Below, piece by piece: positions 8,809 to 18,832 of a DNA stretch of 64,000 bases (position 1 is its first letter; each line of letters begins with the position of its first letter). A model generated the notes under the pieces. The model saw only the letters and a program-made list of their open reading frames with translations, searched no databases and was not told the origin of the DNA. Position numbers and translations under genes: made by a program. The stretch is from PALSA-1004 sp963829085 (GTDB lineage Bacteria; Pseudomonadota; Gammaproteobacteria; Burkholderiales; SG8-41): NCBI GenBank assembly GCA_963829085.1, contig CAWHHJ010000005.1, positions 248,001 to 312,000 of the forward strand, given 5' to 3'.

Positions 8809-9777
8809 ATGTTAGAACTTGAGATCGACGGCAGGGCAATCGAAGTTGCTGATGGCAGCACCGTCATGGATGCCGCCAATCAGCTGGGCATCTATGTCCC
8901 GCACTTCTGCTATCACAAAAAGCTTTCAATCGCCGCCAACTGCCGCATGTGCCTCGTACAGGTCGAGAAGGCGCCGAAACCGCTGCCCGCATGCGCCACC
9001 CCTGTGACCAAGGGCATGAAAGTCTTTACGCATTCCGATAAAGCGATCGATGCGCAAAAAGGCGTGATGGAATTTCTGCTGATCAATCATCCGCTCGACT
9101 GTCCGATCTGCGATCAGGGCGGTGAGTGCCAATTGCAGGATCTTGCAGTCGGCTATGGTGGCAGCGGCTCGCGTTATGACGAGCCCAAGCGCGTGGTTAC
9201 CAACAAAAATCTCGGCCCGCTGATCGCGACCGACATGACGCGATGCATACATTGCACGCGGTGCGTGCGTTTCGGCCAGGAGATAGCGGGCGTCATGGAG
9301 CTTGGCATGATCGGCCGCGGCGAGCACGCCGAAATCATCGCTTTCGTCGGCAAGACGGTTGATTCAGAACTCTCCGGCAACATGATCGACTTGTGTCCGG
9401 TGGGCGCACTGACTTCGAAGCCGTTTCGCTACACGGCGCGCACATGGGAGCTCACCCGTTATCAGTCGATCAGTCCGCATTGCGGCTTGGGGTCCAATCT
9501 GACCGTACAGGTCAAGCAGAACCGGGTCATGCGCGTGCTGCCGCGCGACAACGAATCAATCAACGAATGCTGGCTCTCGGACAAGGACCGGTTCTCGTAT
9601 GAGGGGCTGAATTCCGCCGAGCGCCTTGTCGAGACCGATGATCAAGGTCGACGGCGCCTGGCGCCAGGTCGATTGGCAGACTGCTCTGCAGTTCGTCGCC
9701 GACGGCATCACCCGCGTACGCAATCAACACGGCGCAGACGCAATCAGCGCGCTTGCGACGCCTCACCAGACGCTTGA
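8809..9777 (+). CDS. nuoG: NADH-quinone oxidoreductase subunit G, N-terminal part (frameshifted)
   Basis: 75-kDa iron-sulfur subunit of complex I. This part holds the 2Fe-2S ferredoxin domain ('CYHKKLSIAANCRMC'), the His-Cys cluster site ('HPLDCPICDQGGECQLQD') and a 4Fe-4S site ('TRCIHCTRCVRFG', 'MIDLCPVGAL'). True homology stops near base 9625; the residues read after it to 9777 are out of frame. An extra T in the TT at 9626-9627 moves the sequence into the frame of the next entry. Removing it gives one protein of about 779 aa, the expected size. Confidence 0.9.
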   Translation: MLELEIDGRAIEVADGSTVMDAANQLGIYVPHFCYHKKLSIAANCRMCLVQVEKAPKPLPACATPVTKGMKVFTHSDKAIDAQKGVMEFLLINHPLDCPICDQGGECQLQDLAVGYGGSGSRYDEPKRVVTNKNLGPLIATDMTRCIHCTRCVRFGQEIAGVMELGMIGRGEHAEIIAFVGKTVDSELSGNMIDLCPVGALTSKPFRYTARTWELTRYQSISPHCGLGSNLTVQVKQNRVMRVLPRDNESINECWLSDKDRFSYEGLNSAERLVETDDQGRRRLAPGRLADCSAVRRRRHHPRTQSTRRRRNQRACDASPDA

Positions 9778-11149
9778 AGAGCTCTACCTGCTGCAAAAAC
9801 TCGCGCGAGCGATCGGTTGCAACAACATCGATTTCCGCACGCGCCAGTCAGCGTTTTCTAACGACAGCAACGTCCCCTGGCTGGGCATGCAAATCGCCGA
9901 AATCGGGCGGCTCGACCGGGTCCTTGTCGTCGGCAGCATGTTGCGCAACGATCATCCGCTGCTCGCCCACCGGCTGCGGCAGGCGGCGAAGAAGGACCTG
10001 CAGATTAATCTGATCAATCCGGTGGACGACGAGCTGCTGATGCGAGTCGCCAACAAGGCCATTGTCGCACCGTCGCAGATTGCGCATGCGCTCGCACAAG
10101 TTGCGAAAGCGGTCGGTGAGATCAAAGGCGCTACTGTTTCCTCCGACATCGCTGCAGTTGAAGCAGGCCCGGCAGCCGCACGCATCGCCGAAAGTCTGAT
10201 GTCCGGCCAGAATGTCGCGATATTGATGGGTAACTTAACCCAGCACCATCCTGCAGCAGCGCAAATTCATGCAGTCGTGCAGACGCTTGGCGATCTGCTC
10301 GGCGCGAAGTTCGGCTTTCTGGGCGAAGCCGCAAACAGCGTTGGCGGTTATCTCGCGGGTGCCACAGGCAGTGGTCTAAACGCGCTGGAGGTCATGACAC
10401 AGCCGCGCAAGGCTTACGTGTTACTAGGAGTCGAGCCCGAGCTCGACTGCTTCGATCCCGCGCAGGCAATGATAGCGATGAAGCAGGCGGAGTTTGTCGT
10501 TGCCCTTTCCCCGTATGAGCACAATGCACTGGAGTACGCGCACGCCCTGCTGCCTGTTTCACCTTTCACGGAGACTTCCGGTACCTTCGTCAATACGGAG
10601 GGACGCGTGCAAAGTTTCCGCGGCGTGGTGCAGCCGCTCGCGGAAACGCGTCCGGCGTGGAAAGTCCTGCGCGTGCTGGGAAACCTGCTCCAGGTGCCTG
10701 GTTTCGATTACGACAGCAGTGATGCGGTGCTCAAGGAGGCGCTCGGCGGCGTCGATATAGCCACGCGACTGAATAACCGGTTGTCGGCGCCGGCCTCCAC
10801 TGCATCCGCGCCGTCGGGTGGGGCTATTGAGCGCATCGCCGAAGTGTCCATTTATCAGTCCGACGCTATCGTGCGGCGCTCGGCGCCTTTGCAAAAAACG
10901 CGCGCGGGCGCTGCGCCTGTCGCGGCCATGAACGGCGCGCTTTTCGCGCGACTCGAGCTGCGCGATGGCGATACCGTCAAAATCACGCAAGGCGGTGGCG
11001 CGGCGATTCTGCCTGCCGTGCGCGATGACAAGCTGCCGGCGAACTGCATACGCGTACCTGCGGGACATCCGTCGACCGCTGGACTCGGCGCTATGTTTGG
11101 CGCAGTTGAAGTCGAGCGCATAGCAGCCCAACAGAAGGTGGCCGTTTGA
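9626..11149 (+). CDS. nuoG: NADH-quinone oxidoreductase subunit G, C-terminal part (frameshifted)
   Basis: Continuation of NuoG in the +1 frame. It opens with 'SRPMIKVDGAWRQVDWQTAL', which should follow 'NSAERL' of the N-terminal part, and carries the molybdopterin-oxidoreductase-like domain (no cofactor is expected in complex I), with 'SPFTETSGTFVNTEGRVQ' near residue 313. The TTG at 9626 is simply the first in-frame start-like codon and is probably not a real start. The reading frame is open for 507 codons, with no sign of decay. The stop codon overlaps the nuoH start. Confidence 0.88.
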   Translation: MSRPMIKVDGAWRQVDWQTALQFVADGITRVRNQHGADAISALATPHQTLEELYLLQKLARAIGCNNIDFRTRQSAFSNDSNVPWLGMQIAEIGRLDRVLVVGSMLRNDHPLLAHRLRQAAKKDLQINLINPVDDELLMRVANKAIVAPSQIAHALAQVAKAVGEIKGATVSSDIAAVEAGPAAARIAESLMSGQNVAILMGNLTQHHPAAAQIHAVVQTLGDLLGAKFGFLGEAANSVGGYLAGATGSGLNALEVMTQPRKAYVLLGVEPELDCFDPAQAMIAMKQAEFVVALSPYEHNALEYAHALLPVSPFTETSGTFVNTEGRVQSFRGVVQPLAETRPAWKVLRVLGNLLQVPGFDYDSSDAVLKEALGGVDIATRLNNRLSAPASTASAPSGGAIERIAEVSIYQSDAIVRRSAPLQKTRAGAAPVAAMNGALFARLELRDGDTVKITQGGGAAILPAVRDDKLPANCIRVPAGHPSTAGLGAMFGAVEVERIAAQQKVAV

Positions 11150-12252
11150 GCGCGATCTTCCAACCACTGATAAATCTTGGCGCGTGGGCGTGGGGTCTGC
11201 TGGCTGCGGCCGCGGTGGCCGTCTTCGGACAGGACATGGCGCCTCATGTGCTTTATGGCACGAAGACGCTGCTACTCATTGTCTGCATCGTCGCACCGCT
11301 GATGCTGTGCATGGCGTATCTGACGCTGCTCGAGCGCAAGGTAATCGGCTGGATGCAGGTACGCATTGGTCCCAACCGCGTTGGCTTCGGATGGCTGCAG
11401 CCTATAGCTGACGGCTTGAAGCTGCTGGTGAAGGAAATCATTGTCCCGGCGGGAGCAAGCAAATTTCTTTTCGTGCTTGCGCCGATCATGGCCATGATGC
11501 CGGCGCTTGCCGCCTGGGCAGTCATGCCGTTTGCGCCCGAGATGGTGCTGGCAAATATTGATGCGAGCCTGCTGTACATCATGGCGATCACCTCCATGGG
11601 TGTTTACGGCGTAATCATTGCCGGGTGGGCATCCAACTCCAAATACGCGTTTCTCGGCGCACTGCGCTCCGCGGCGCAGATCGTGTCCTATGAAATCGCG
11701 ATGGGCTTCGCGCTGGTCGGTGTGCTGATGGCCGCGCAAAGTCTAAACCTTGTGCAGATCGTCAACTCGCAGCAAGGCAGCTACGGCGCGCTCAACTGGT
11801 TCTTCATTCCGCTGTTTCCGTTCTTTCTGATTTATCTGATTGCCGGCGTCGCCGAAACAAATCGTGCGCCATTCGACGTCGCTGAAGGCGAGTCGGAAAT
11901 CGTCGCCGGCTTTCACGTCGAGTACTCGGGCATGACGTTTGCGGTGTTTTTCCTCGCCGAATACATCAATATGATTCTGGTCTCCGCATTGTGCAGCACC
12001 ATGTTTCTCGGCGGATGGCTGTCGCCGTTTCCAGCGTCGTGGCCCTATATTGGCGCAGGCGGCTTCCATTGGTTGTTCGCGAAAGTATTTTTTGTGCTCA
12101 TCCTTTTTATCTGGTTCCGCGCCACGTTTCCGCGCTATCGCTATGACCAGATCATGCGGCTGGGCTGGAAAGTGTTCATTCCCGTGACGATCGCATGGAT
12201 TGTGGTGCTCGGTGCATGGATGCAGACGCCGCTGTGGGTGTGGTGGAGCTGA
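11146..12252 (+). CDS. nuoH: NADH-quinone oxidoreductase subunit H
   Basis: Membrane subunit next to the quinone cavity, connecting the peripheral arm to the proton channels. The 368-aa protein has eight or more hydrophobic segments, with 'LLERKVIGWMQVRIGPNRVG' and 'AGVAETNRAPFDVAEGESE', both family signatures. The start is a TTG at 11146 that overlaps the nuoG stop (TTGA), so translation is probably coupled to nuoG. Confidence 0.96.
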   Translation: MSAIFQPLINLGAWAWGLLAAAAVAVFGQDMAPHVLYGTKTLLLIVCIVAPLMLCMAYLTLLERKVIGWMQVRIGPNRVGFGWLQPIADGLKLLVKEIIVPAGASKFLFVLAPIMAMMPALAAWAVMPFAPEMVLANIDASLLYIMAITSMGVYGVIIAGWASNSKYAFLGALRSAAQIVSYEIAMGFALVGVLMAAQSLNLVQIVNSQQGSYGALNWFFIPLFPFFLIYLIAGVAETNRAPFDVAEGESEIVAGFHVEYSGMTFAVFFLAEYINMILVSALCSTMFLGGWLSPFPASWPYIGAGGFHWLFAKVFFVLILFIWFRATFPRYRYDQIMRLGWKVFIPVTIAWIVVLGAWMQTPLWVWWS

Positions 12253-12253
12253 C

Positions 12254-12745
12254 ATGATCGAGCGTGTGCGCGAATTTTTCCGGACTTTTCTGTTGTTCGA
12301 GCTGGTCAAGGGAATGATGCTGACCGGCCGCCATCTTTTCGCGCGGAAGATCACCGTGCAGTTCCCCGAGGAGAAGACGCCGCAATCAGGCCGTTTCCGC
12401 GGACTGCATGCATTGCGCCGGTATCCGAACGGCGAAGAGCGCTGCATCGCCTGCAAGCTTTGCGAAGCAGTGTGCCCGGCGCTGGCGATAACGATCGAAT
12501 CGGAGCAGCGCGACGACGGTACGCGCCGCACGACGCGCTACGATATCGACCTAACCAAGTGCATCTTCTGCGGGTTCTGCGAGGAATCGTGCCCCGTCGA
12601 TTCGATCGTGGAGACGCGCGTGCTCGAGTACCACGGCGAAAAGCGCGGCGATCTGATTTATACCAAGCCGATGCTGCTTGCGATCGGGGACATGTATGAG
12701 GAGCAGATCGCCAAGGATCGCGCTCAGGACGCGGAATACAGGTAG
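12254..12745 (+). CDS. nuoI: NADH-quinone oxidoreductase subunit I
   Basis: TYKY-type ferredoxin subunit with clusters N6a and N6b. Two 4Fe-4S motifs, 'CIACKLCEAVCP' and 'CIFCGFCEESCP', are complete. I use the ATG at 12254 (163 aa, the standard length) rather than an in-frame start at 12200, which would lie inside nuoH. GGAG lies 7 bases upstream of the ATG, overlapping the nuoH end. Confidence 0.96.
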   Translation: MIERVREFFRTFLLFELVKGMMLTGRHLFARKITVQFPEEKTPQSGRFRGLHALRRYPNGEERCIACKLCEAVCPALAITIESEQRDDGTRRTTRYDIDLTKCIFCGFCEESCPVDSIVETRVLEYHGEKRGDLIYTKPMLLAIGDMYEEQIAKDRAQDAEYR

Positions 12746-12823
12746 CGCCTTGGCAGCCGCAAACAAAACAGGAAAAACGCCACTGGCCGTCCGGCACTGC
12801 AAGTGGGCTGTCGTTCGATTGCC

Positions 12824-13432
12824 ATGACGTTCGAGACCTTTATCTTCTACGCATTCTCGGCGGTGCTCATCGGCGCCGCGCTCGGCGTCATCACGTCACG
12901 CAATCCCGTGCATTCGGCGCTGTTACTGGTTCTCTCCTTTTTTACTTCTGCGGGTCTGTGGCTGCAGCTGCAGGCGGAATTTCTGGCTATCGCGCTAGTG
13001 CTCGTCTACGTTGGCGCCGTCATGGTGCTGTTCCTGTTTGTAGTCATGATGCTCGACATCAATCTGGCCAAGCTGCGCGAAGGCTTCTGGAAGTATCTGC
13101 CGCTCGGCGGCCTGGTTGCGGTCCTGCTCGTCTTCGAAATGGGCGTCATGCTGTTCAATAGCTACGGCGGCCTTGTTTATGCACCCGAGGCGAGCAACCT
13201 GTATGTAAACGGCAGCAACACCCGGGCGCTCGGTCAATTGATATACACCGACTATGTATACGCATTCGAAATCGCCGCCGTCATTCTGCTGGTGGCAATC
13301 GTAGCGGCGATTGCGTTGACTCTGCGCAAGCGTAAAACCACCCGCTATAAAGATCCGAGCGACCAAATCCAGGTCCAGCGTAAAGACCGTGTACGCATGG
13401 TATCCATGAAAACCGAGGTGCGCGATGAGTGA
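12824..13432 (+). CDS. nuoJ: NADH-quinone oxidoreductase subunit J
   Basis: Membrane subunit of complex I with five hydrophobic segments in 202 aa. 'ALLLVLSFFTSAGLWLQLQ' and 'AIALVLVYVGAVMVLFLFVV' are the conserved helices, the latter being the pi-bulge helix involved in coupling. I choose the ATG at 12824 ('MTFETFIFYAF'), the normal family start; an upstream in-frame ATG/GTG at 12803 adds seven unconserved residues. Confidence 0.95.
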   Translation: MTFETFIFYAFSAVLIGAALGVITSRNPVHSALLLVLSFFTSAGLWLQLQAEFLAIALVLVYVGAVMVLFLFVVMMLDINLAKLREGFWKYLPLGGLVAVLLVFEMGVMLFNSYGGLVYAPEASNLYVNGSNTRALGQLIYTDYVYAFEIAAVILLVAIVAAIALTLRKRKTTRYKDPSDQIQVQRKDRVRMVSMKTEVRDE

Positions 13433-13506
13433 AGCGCACCTCGACCGTTGCTGCCTGCGCTTCGTTAGTCTGCTCGCCGCCGTTGCACAGCACTTATGAG
13501 GCCGCA

Positions 13507-13812
13507 TTGATATCGCTTCAGCATTATCTTGTTCTGGGGGCGATTCTGTTCGCCATCAGCGTGGCCGGCATATTCCTAAACCGTAAAAACATCATCATCC
13601 TGTTGATGGCGATCGAGCTCATGCTGCTCGCGGTCAACACTAACTTCATCGCCTTCTCGCGATTTCTCGATGACCCTTCGGGCCAGATCTTCGTTTTCTT
13701 CATTCTCACTGTGGCCGCTGCAGAGTCGGCAATCGGTCTCGCTATCCTGGTAGTGCTGTTCCGAAATCTCAAGACCATCGATGTCGATGACATCGGCAGC
13801 TTGAAAGGCTAG
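13507..13812 (+). CDS. nuoK: NADH-quinone oxidoreductase subunit K
   Basis: Antiporter-like small membrane subunit (MrpC fold) with three helices and the conserved membrane glutamates in 'LLMAIELMLLAVN' and 'VAAAESAIGLAILVV'. The TTG at 13507 gives exactly 101 aa, the classic NuoK length, and GAGG at 13498-13501 lies 5 bases upstream. An in-frame GTG at 13429 would add 26 residues with no resemblance to NuoK, so the short form is preferred. Confidence 0.93.
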   Translation: MISLQHYLVLGAILFAISVAGIFLNRKNIIILLMAIELMLLAVNTNFIAFSRFLDDPSGQIFVFFILTVAAAESAIGLAILVVLFRNLKTIDVDDIGSLKG

Positions 13813-13816
13813 TCCG

Positions 13817-15853
13817 GTGAGCACCCCGACTCTCTACCTGATAGTCGCGCTTGCGCCCCTGCTCGGCGCACTGATCAGCGGCTTGCTGGCGATGAAGATC
13901 AGCCGTCAGGCGGCGCACTCGGTCACCATAGCCGGCATGCTGGTCTCGACCGTGGCTGCGGGGTTCGTGTTTTACGACGTGGCGCAGGGGCATATGTACA
14001 ACGGGCCTGTCTATACATGGCTCGTGAGCGGTACGACTACGTACGATATCGGTTTCCTGATCGACCGGCTGTCGGCAACCATGATGCTCGTCGTTACGTT
14101 TGTTTCTCTGATGGTGCACGTCTACACCATCGGCTACATGGCCGATGACCCCGGGTATAACCGGTTCTTCAGCTACATCTCGCTTTTCACATTCTCGATG
14201 CTGATGCTCGTGATGTCGAACAACTTCCTGCAGCTCTTCTTTGGCTGGGAGGCGGTCGGACTTGTCTCATATCTGTTAATCGGGTTCTGGTACACGCGGC
14301 CTACTGCAATTTACGCCAATCTCAAGGCGTTTTTGGTAAATCGCGTCGGTGACTTCGGCTTCCTGCTCGGCATCGCGCTCGTGCTGATGTACTTCGGAAC
14401 TTTACAATACGACGCAGTGTTCGCGAATGCGGGCAGGCTTGCGGGCAACACACTCGAGATTTTTTCAGGCCATCCGTGGTCTCTGCTCACAGTCATCTGC
14501 ATCCTGCTGTTCGTGGGCGCGATGGGCAAGTCGGCGCAGTTCCCGCTCCATGTCTGGCTGCCCGACTCGATGGAGGGCCCGACACCGATCTCTGCATTGA
14601 TTCATGCGGCGACGATGGTGACCGCGGGCATCTTCATGGTGGCCCGCATGTCACCGCTGTTTGAGTTGTCCCAGACGGCGCTGTCGTTCGTGATGGTGAT
14701 CGGCGCAATCACCACGTTTTTCATGGCGCTCATCGCCACCGTTCAGTACGACATCAAGCGAGTCGTCGCTTATTCGACGCTGTCCCAGCTCGGCTACATG
14801 ACTATGGCGCTGGGCGCCTCTGCGTACTCGGTTGCTATTTTCCACCTGATGACCCACGCGTTCTTCAAAGCGGTGCTGTTTCTCGGCGCCGGCTCGGTCA
14901 TCATCGCGCTGCACCACGAGCAGGATATGCGCAGGATGGGCGGATTGCGCAAATACATGCCCATCACCTATCTCACCATGCTGATCGGCGCATTTGCGAA
15001 TGCCGGATTCCCGCCGTTCTCCGGATTCTTCTCGAAGGACACAATCGTTGAAGCGCTGCACGAGGCATATGCCGCCGGAACTCCGGGTGCGCTGTTCGCA
15101 TATCTCGCAGCTCTCGGCGGCGTGTTCGTCGGCGGCTTCTACTCATTCCGCCTGATCTTTTTGACGTTCCATGGAAGCGAGCGGTTCACTTCGCACGACC
15201 ACGGCGCTGACCTGGCACACGGTGCAGATCAGGGGTCAGCCGCGCATGCGAATGCAGAGCATGGCGGTCCGCCGCACGAGTCACCTGCAGTCGTCACTAT
15301 TCCTTTGATCCTGCTTGCCATCCCGTCGATTGCCATTGGCTGGGTGATCGGGCAATTCCTCTTCGGAAATTATTTCGGCGAGGCCATTTTCGTTGCTCCC
15401 GAGCACGAGACGATGAGCAAGCTCGCTGAGGAGTTTCACGGCGTGATTCCAATGGTTGTGCACAGCCTTACGACGGTGCCCTTCTGGTTAGCGACCGCCG
15501 GTGCGGCGATCGCCTGGTTGATTTACATCGCTCGTCCCGAGCTTGCAGGCCGACTGCGTGAGAAGTGGGGCGTTCTGGTTACCGTCCTGGAAGAAAAGTA
15601 TGGCCTCGACCGTCTGAATGACTGGCTGTTCGCCGGCGGCGCCCGACGTCTGGGCAACGGCCTCTGGAAGGTCGGCGATGTAACGCTGATCGACGGTCTC
15701 TTCGTCAATGGCTCCGCACGGCTCGTTGGATGGACTTCGACGCTAATACGGCAGATCCAGTCCGGTTATATCTATCACTACGCCTTCATCATGATTATCG
15801 GCGTCTTCGGGCTGCTGTCCGTCATGCTGTTTACCTGGCGGCACATGCAATGA
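13817..15853 (+). CDS. nuoL: NADH-quinone oxidoreductase subunit L
   Basis: Largest antiporter-like proton-pumping subunit, with the long lateral helix at its C terminus. The 678-aa protein has the Mrp-antiporter core: 'FFGWEAVGLVSYLLIGFW' (conserved Glu), 'AMGKSAQFPLHVWLPDSMEG' (conserved Lys and Pro) and 'AATMVTAGIFMVARMSPLF'. A His-rich stretch near residues 455-492 is a hydrophilic loop. GTG start, with AAAGG a few bases upstream. Confidence 0.97.
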   Translation: MSTPTLYLIVALAPLLGALISGLLAMKISRQAAHSVTIAGMLVSTVAAGFVFYDVAQGHMYNGPVYTWLVSGTTTYDIGFLIDRLSATMMLVVTFVSLMVHVYTIGYMADDPGYNRFFSYISLFTFSMLMLVMSNNFLQLFFGWEAVGLVSYLLIGFWYTRPTAIYANLKAFLVNRVGDFGFLLGIALVLMYFGTLQYDAVFANAGRLAGNTLEIFSGHPWSLLTVICILLFVGAMGKSAQFPLHVWLPDSMEGPTPISALIHAATMVTAGIFMVARMSPLFELSQTALSFVMVIGAITTFFMALIATVQYDIKRVVAYSTLSQLGYMTMALGASAYSVAIFHLMTHAFFKAVLFLGAGSVIIALHHEQDMRRMGGLRKYMPITYLTMLIGAFANAGFPPFSGFFSKDTIVEALHEAYAAGTPGALFAYLAALGGVFVGGFYSFRLIFLTFHGSERFTSHDHGADLAHGADQGSAAHANAEHGGPPHESPAVVTIPLILLAIPSIAIGWVIGQFLFGNYFGEAIFVAPEHETMSKLAEEFHGVIPMVVHSLTTVPFWLATAGAAIAWLIYIARPELAGRLREKWGVLVTVLEEKYGLDRLNDWLFAGGARRLGNGLWKVGDVTLIDGLFVNGSARLVGWTSTLIRQIQSGYIYHYAFIMIIGVFGLLSVMLFTWRHMQ

Positions 15854-15875
15854 TGCGGCAGGCGGAAACAACACG

Positions 15876-17366
15876 ATGATGGAACACGTCCTGAGTTTTG
15901 TCATCTGGGTGCCGATCGTTGCCGGTGTCGTGGTACTCCTCCTCGGTGAACAGCGGGCGCAGGCCGCGCGGAGTGTCGCATTGCTCGGCGCTGTCGCGGG
16001 GCTGCTCGTGGCCTTGCCGCTGTGGACGCATTTCGATCGCGCTGCGAGCGAATTCCAGTTCGTTTTCTTCGCGCCGTGGATCTCGACTTTCAACGTCAAC
16101 TATCACGTCGGCATCGACGGCATATCGCTGCTGCTTATCCTGCTCAACTGCATTACGACCGTTCTCGTGATCATTGCCGGCTGGCAGGTGATCACCGAGC
16201 GGGTGTCGCAGTACATGGCGTCGTTTTTGATTTTGTCGGGGCTTATGAACGGCGTTTTTTGTGCACTCGACGCGCTGCTCTTCTACGTGTTCTTTGAGGC
16301 TACGCTGATCCCGATGTTCATCATAATCGGCGTATGGGGCGGGCCTAACCGCGTATATGCCGCTGTCAAATTCTTTCTGTATACGCTCATGGGATCGCTG
16401 TTGTCGCTGATCGCGATCATCTATTTATACAACGCCGCGGGCGGCAGTTTTTCGTTGTTCGATTTTTACGACGTGCCGCTGTCCGAACATGCGCAGATTC
16501 TGATTTTCCTCGCATTCATGATGGCCTTCGCGGTGAAGGTACCGATGTGGCCGGTGCACACATGGCTGCCGGACGCGCATGTGGAAGCGCCGACCGGAGG
16601 CTCCGTCGTGCTGGCGGCTATCATGCTGAAGCTCGGCGGCTACGGATTCCTTCGTCTATCACTGCCGATCGTGCCTGACGCGAGTCAGGAGCTCGCTACC
16701 TTCGTGATTGCGCTGTCGCTGATCGCCGTGGTGTATATCGGTCTCGTCGCTCTCGTGCAGACGGATATGAAGAAGCTGATCGCCTATTCATCCATCTCGC
16801 ACATGGGATTCGTCACGCTCGGCATCTTCATATTCAGTGCCCAGGGTGTGGAGGGCGCAGTTCTGCAGATGATCTCGCACGGCTTTATCTCCGGTGCGAT
16901 GTTTCTGTGCGTCGGGGTGATGTACGACCGCATGCATTCGCGGTTGATCGCCGACTACGGCGGCGTCGCGAATCGAATGCCGGTGTTTGCGGCCTTATTC
17001 ATGCTATTTGCGATGGCTAATACCGGGCTGCCTGGAACCAGCGGATTCGTCGGTGAATGGCTGGTGATATTGGCATCCATGAACGTCAGTTTCTGGTACT
17101 CGGCGCTGGCGGCAACGACGCTTGTATTCGGGGCCGCCTATACGCTATGGATGTATAAGCGCGTGGTGTTCGGCGCCGTTACTAACAGTCATGTGGCTGA
17201 GTTAATGGACATCGATAGACGTGAGATGTTTGTGCTCAGCGTGCTTGCGGTCGCGGTGCTCGGAATCGGCCTCTATCCGGCGCCGCTCGGCGATGTATTG
17301 CATGAATCGGTCAGCGAAATCCTGAGGCTGGCTGCGCCCGGCCGCAAACTTCTGATCGGATCGTAG
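15876..17366 (+). CDS. nuoM: NADH-quinone oxidoreductase subunit M
   Basis: Second antiporter-like proton-pumping subunit (496 aa, about 14 helices). 'FYVFFEATLIPMFIIIGVWG' holds the key glutamate, and 'AVKVPMWPVHTWLPDAHVEAP' and 'SSISHMGFVTLG' are the usual signatures. It starts at the first of two adjacent ATG codons, 22 bases after nuoL, and ends 3 bases before nuoN. Confidence 0.97.
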   Translation: MMEHVLSFVIWVPIVAGVVVLLLGEQRAQAARSVALLGAVAGLLVALPLWTHFDRAASEFQFVFFAPWISTFNVNYHVGIDGISLLLILLNCITTVLVIIAGWQVITERVSQYMASFLILSGLMNGVFCALDALLFYVFFEATLIPMFIIIGVWGGPNRVYAAVKFFLYTLMGSLLSLIAIIYLYNAAGGSFSLFDFYDVPLSEHAQILIFLAFMMAFAVKVPMWPVHTWLPDAHVEAPTGGSVVLAAIMLKLGGYGFLRLSLPIVPDASQELATFVIALSLIAVVYIGLVALVQTDMKKLIAYSSISHMGFVTLGIFIFSAQGVEGAVLQMISHGFISGAMFLCVGVMYDRMHSRLIADYGGVANRMPVFAALFMLFAMANTGLPGTSGFVGEWLVILASMNVSFWYSALAATTLVFGAAYTLWMYKRVVFGAVTNSHVAELMDIDRREMFVLSVLAVAVLGIGLYPAPLGDVLHESVSEILRLAAPGRKLLIGS

Positions 17367-17369
17367 GCA

Positions 17370-18824
17370 ATGCAATACATCACGCCGTTTGCGCCCGCAT
17401 TTGCAGAGACCTTTCTGCTCATCATGGCGTGCATAATCCTTCTGCTGGATGTCTTCACGAAAGACGAGAAGCGCGTCGTGACGTATGGACTCACACTCGC
17501 GACACTGTTTGGCTGCTTCCTCATAACCGGATTCACGGATTGGAGCGGCGACATCCGCACGTTCAGCGGCATGTTCATCGCGGACCCGATGGCGAATGTG
17601 CTGAAACTGGCCATTTACGTAACCGTTGCGGTGGTTCTGATTTACTCGCAGGCGTATGTGCGCGCGCGCGGCATGTTCAGCGGCGAGTTTTTCGTGCTGG
17701 TGCTGTTCGCGATGCTCGGCATGATGGTGATGGTCTCCGCGAACAATCTGATGACCTTGTATCTCGGGCTCGAACTGCTCAGCTTGTCGCATTACGCCAT
17801 GATTGCCCTGCAGCGTGATTCGACATCGGCGACCGAGGCCGCAATGAAGTATTTTGTATTGAGCGCGCTTGCCTCTGGCATGCTGTTGTACGGCATGTCG
17901 ATGCTTTACGGCGCAGCGGGCGGCAGCCTCGATCTGACGCGCATGGCCGACGTGATTGCGGACGGCGGAGCGGATGACACCATACTCATGTTTGCGCTCG
18001 TGTTCGTTGTTGCCGGTTTGGGATTCAAGTTGAGCGCCGTGCCGTTCCATATGTGGGCGCCCGATGTCTATCAGGGGGCGCCGACGGCGGTCACTCTATT
18101 CATCAGCGCTGCACCGAAGATATCGGCGTTCGCATTCATTATGCGGCTCCTGATAACGGGGCTGGGCGCCGACTATCTGGTCGACCAATGGCAGTGGATG
18201 CTGATCATCATGTCAGTGCTGTCGCTGGCGATCGGCAACATAACGGCAATTGCGCAAACGAATCTCAAGCGCATGCTCGCATATTCGACGATTTCGCATA
18301 TGGGCTTCCTGCTGCTGGGCGTCCTCGCAGGGAGCGGGGACGGCTATGCGTCGGCGATGTTCTATGTTCTGGTTTATGTCCTGATGACGCTTGGCACATT
18401 CGGCATGATTTTGCTGCTGTCCCGGGCCGGATTCGAGGCTGATCAGCTCGATGACTTCAAGGGTCTAAATTCGCGCAGCCCCTGGTACGCGTTCATCATG
18501 CTGATGCTCATGTTTTCGATGGCCGGCCTGCCGCCGGCGGTGGGCTTCTATGCAAAGCTCTCCGTACTATGGGCGGTGATCGACGCCGGCTTTCTATGGT
18601 TGGCGGTAGTGGCGGTCGTGTTTTCGCTCATCGGCGCGTTTTATTACCTGCGCATCGTCAAGCTGATGTACTTCGATCAAGCGCTTGACCACTCGCCTCT
18701 CAATCCGTCTGCAGGCATGCGCTGGGTGCTGAGTGTCAACGGTCTGGCAATACTGGTGCTCGGCCTGCTCCCAGGCGGGCTCATGGCATTGTGCGTTAAC
18801 GCGATTGCCCAATCATTTCAATAG
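17370..18824 (+). CDS. nuoN: NADH-quinone oxidoreductase subunit N
   Basis: Third antiporter-like subunit and last gene of the operon (484 aa). Motifs include 'LYLGLELLSLSHYAMIAL' (conserved Glu), 'LGFKLSAVPFHMWAPDVYQG' (conserved Lys) and 'YSTISHMGFLLLG'. All 14 nuo genes are therefore present in standard order A-N. The Nudix gene follows after only 8 bases and may be co-transcribed. Confidence 0.97.
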   Translation: MQYITPFAPAFAETFLLIMACIILLLDVFTKDEKRVVTYGLTLATLFGCFLITGFTDWSGDIRTFSGMFIADPMANVLKLAIYVTVAVVLIYSQAYVRARGMFSGEFFVLVLFAMLGMMVMVSANNLMTLYLGLELLSLSHYAMIALQRDSTSATEAAMKYFVLSALASGMLLYGMSMLYGAAGGSLDLTRMADVIADGGADDTILMFALVFVVAGLGFKLSAVPFHMWAPDVYQGAPTAVTLFISAAPKISAFAFIMRLLITGLGADYLVDQWQWMLIIMSVLSLAIGNITAIAQTNLKRMLAYSTISHMGFLLLGVLAGSGDGYASAMFYVLVYVLMTLGTFGMILLLSRAGFEADQLDDFKGLNSRSPWYAFIMLMLMFSMAGLPPAVGFYAKLSVLWAVIDAGFLWLAVVAVVFSLIGAFYYLRIVKLMYFDQALDHSPLNPSAGMRWVLSVNGLAILVLGLLPGGLMALCVNAIAQSFQ

Positions 18825-18832
18825 CCACGCGT

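Noticed and set aside
9600..9650. Programmed ribosomal frameshift in nuoG
   Set aside because: No slippery heptamer or downstream structure is evident, NuoG is not known to use frameshifting, and the same +1 pattern appears in four unrelated genes.
17202..18050. Open frame of 282 codons on the minus strand
   Set aside because: Antisense to nuoM/nuoN; very His/Arg-rich and without domain resemblance.
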